From: Schizophyllum amplum
Taxonomy: Eukaryota > Basidiomycota > Agaricomycetes > Agaricales > Schizophyllaceae
Direction: 5' to 3'
DNA length: 17,408 nt
NCBI GenBank assembly: GCA_007026445.1
Contig: VDMD01000277.1
Span: 1 to 17,408, forward strand
The notes under the pieces were generated by a model. The model searched no databases. It had not been told where the DNA came from and worked only from the letters and a program-made list of their open reading frames with translations. The position numbers and the translations under genes are program-made. Shown here piece after piece: positions 16,110 to 17,408 of this stretch. Positions within the stretch are counted from its first letter, which is position 1, and the number at the start of each line of letters is the position of its first letter.

Positions 16110-17408
16110 TCAACGACGGTTGCTCTGGTTGTTCGCGAGGATCTGCACGAGACGAATGCTGGGGGTGGGTGTTAATACAGGTGACTGTATCATACAAAAT
16201 TCTGCTTACAAGATGTTGATCATGTCGAGCTCGAGGGAGATGCTCTCGCGCAAGGCTGACGTGCAAAGTCAGTACGCATCATTGACGGACCAAAGAAAGC
16301 CACTTACGATCCCTCTTCATCACACCAGCCTCAGACAGCTTGGCGTGGTGGCGGATCTTCTGCGTGCTAAAGAGACGTCAGAAAGCGAAAGTATCACATC
16401 TCGCATACGCACTCGTAAAGGACCATGCCACCGAAGACGACGAGGCCACCGTAGAGGGAGATAGACTCAGTGAAGGCAAGGCCGCGTACACCAAGAGGTA
16501 GGATCATCGGCGCAAGGCTGCTGAGGGCAACGATGCACAGACCACCAAGCAGAGGTCCCCCAAGGTAGAGGAAAGTATCGTTCCTGATCTCTAAATCAGA
16601 TCAAGATACAGGAATGTATTCTTGCCACTCACTTCGCAGTCGCACCAACATATGAAAGACCGCCAACCAGACCGAGCGTGTACAGGGCAGCGCGCGAAAG
16701 GATCGCCGGGCTGTAGAAGAACAGCGGGCTGAGAGTCGCAGCCTGGAAGCCATTGAAACCCTATCATGTGGTCAACACATGTTTGGACTGTCGTGAGGAC
16801 TACACGCACGAGCCAGCACAGGTGCTTGACAGCCGAGTTCGACGGGTCAGTGTAGTAGACGCCCATCATGGTGCCGATGCTGCCAACAAGCGAAACACCC
16901 ATTACGAGCCCTGCACATGAATCAGACTTGGGGGAGCTCTCGACAGGCGATCAACCTACAAGGGTTCGCCGCCATGATGCGGTAGGCAACGCCTGATGTG
17001 AAGAGAGCGCGCGCCGCCATGGCGGTGAGGGCGAGGCCTCCACCGGTGTAGATGAAGGTCTCCTTAAGGTATTCACGCTCAACCGAGGAGAGCGCATTCC
17101 CGGTCTGGCCATTGATGAGAGCGTCAATGAGCACAGTCGCACCAGCCACGGCTCCCTGCGGATGTGTCAGTACTTTGTCCGACGAGGATCCCACTAGTTA
17201 CTCACGGCAGTCATCCAAAACGCTTCCAGTCGAAGCGCTGAGCCTGCTGCGCGGCGGGCGGCTGGTAGTACGTCCTGCGGAACGCAGAGCTGAAGACGCC
17301 CGAGAAGCGGTCCTTCAACTCCGTCGCCTTCTTGCTGACATTCTCGGGGCGCTTGAAGGTCCCAAATGAGCGCTGGAGAGCAAGCTGGCGAGTCGCCTGA
17401 GTGCGCAG
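16110..17408 (-). CDS. Mitochondrial Bax-inhibitor-1 family protein (GHITM/MICS1-like), 5'-truncated by the window
   Basis: Multi-pass protein predicted for the mitochondrial inner membrane; relatives maintain cristae and hold cytochrome c. Exons on the minus strand: 17206 to past 17408, 16960-17155, 16810-16910, 16633-16760, 16413-16583, 16308-16366, 16210-16255, 16110-16158; introns 46-52 nt, all in phase. The visible N-terminal part is Arg/Gln-rich (RQLALQRSFGTFKRPENVSK), like a mitochondrial presequence. Family segments follow: TFIYTGGGLALTAMAARAL, GVSLVGSIGTMMGVYYTDP, GFNGFQAATLSPLFFYSP, LVGGLSYVGATAKNDTFLYL, FTESISLYGGLVVFGGMVLY, then DTQKIRHHAKLSEAGVMKRD and ESISLELDMINIFIRLVQIL before the stop. 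One base seems to be missing in exon 17206-17408 at 17215-17216, where FDWKRFG should run into MTAGAVAGATVL but meets TGA. The start codon is outside the window. Confidence 0.88.

Noticed and set aside
1..17408. tRNA, rRNA, CRISPR array, prokaryotic operon or viral genes
   Set aside because: None seen on reading; spliceosomal introns throughout mark this as eukaryotic nuclear DNA.

Overview
This window is fungal nuclear DNA, almost certainly from a mushroom-forming basidiomycete (Agaricomycetes; a polypore-like fungus is my inference). The evidence is GC-rich coding sequence broken by many 46-83 nt GT-AG introns with CTGAC/CTAAC-like branch points, a secreted peptidyl-Lys metalloendopeptidase of the Grifola/Pleurotus type, and eukaryote-only genes (SLY1-type SM protein, TMEM63/OSCA-type channel, mitochondrial Bax-inhibitor-1 family protein). 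I built the exon models by hand from splice sites, reading phase and family knowledge; no search was run.

Layout. 1-1191 holds minus-strand coding-like fragments: an F-box-like piece and an unidentified open frame. 1192-2254 is gene-poor. 2321-3624 (+) is a complete six-exon M35 Lys-specific protease with a TATA box. 3993-4555 is a 563 bp non-autonomous DNA transposon (Tourist/PIF-Harbinger-like MITE) with long terminal inverted repeats and TTA target duplications. It ends only 40 bp before the ATG of the next gene. 4596-7082 (+) is a complete nine-exon SLY1 orthologue. 7589-12015 (+) is a ten-exon OSCA/TMEM63/CSC1-family channel with a Ser/Thr-rich N-terminal ectodomain and an enlarged cytosolic loop. 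12771-13355 (+) is a small Ser-rich protein gene whose 3' structure is uncertain because of an in-frame TAG. 14194-15895 (-) is a FAD-dependent aromatic-ring-hydroxylase-type monooxygenase that includes a 14-nt microexon. 16110 to the window end (-) is a GHITM/MICS1-like mitochondrial inner-membrane protein, cut by the window edge at its 5' end.

The genes do not form a pathway. They are ordinary neighbours: secretion (SLY1), a secreted protease, membrane mechanosensing, redox chemistry and a mitochondrial membrane protein. The window-wide oddity is five one-base frame losses in three otherwise well-conserved genes (11036, 14643, 15010, 15247 and 17215), each best explained by one missing base in a G or C run. 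This looks more like base-calling error in the assembly than gene death. I see no rRNA, tRNA, CRISPR array or viral gene. Nothing here qualifies as a new multi-gene system. The most interesting items are the MITE in the SLY1 promoter, the mucin-like channel ectodomain, the microexon and the TAG-interrupted small gene.
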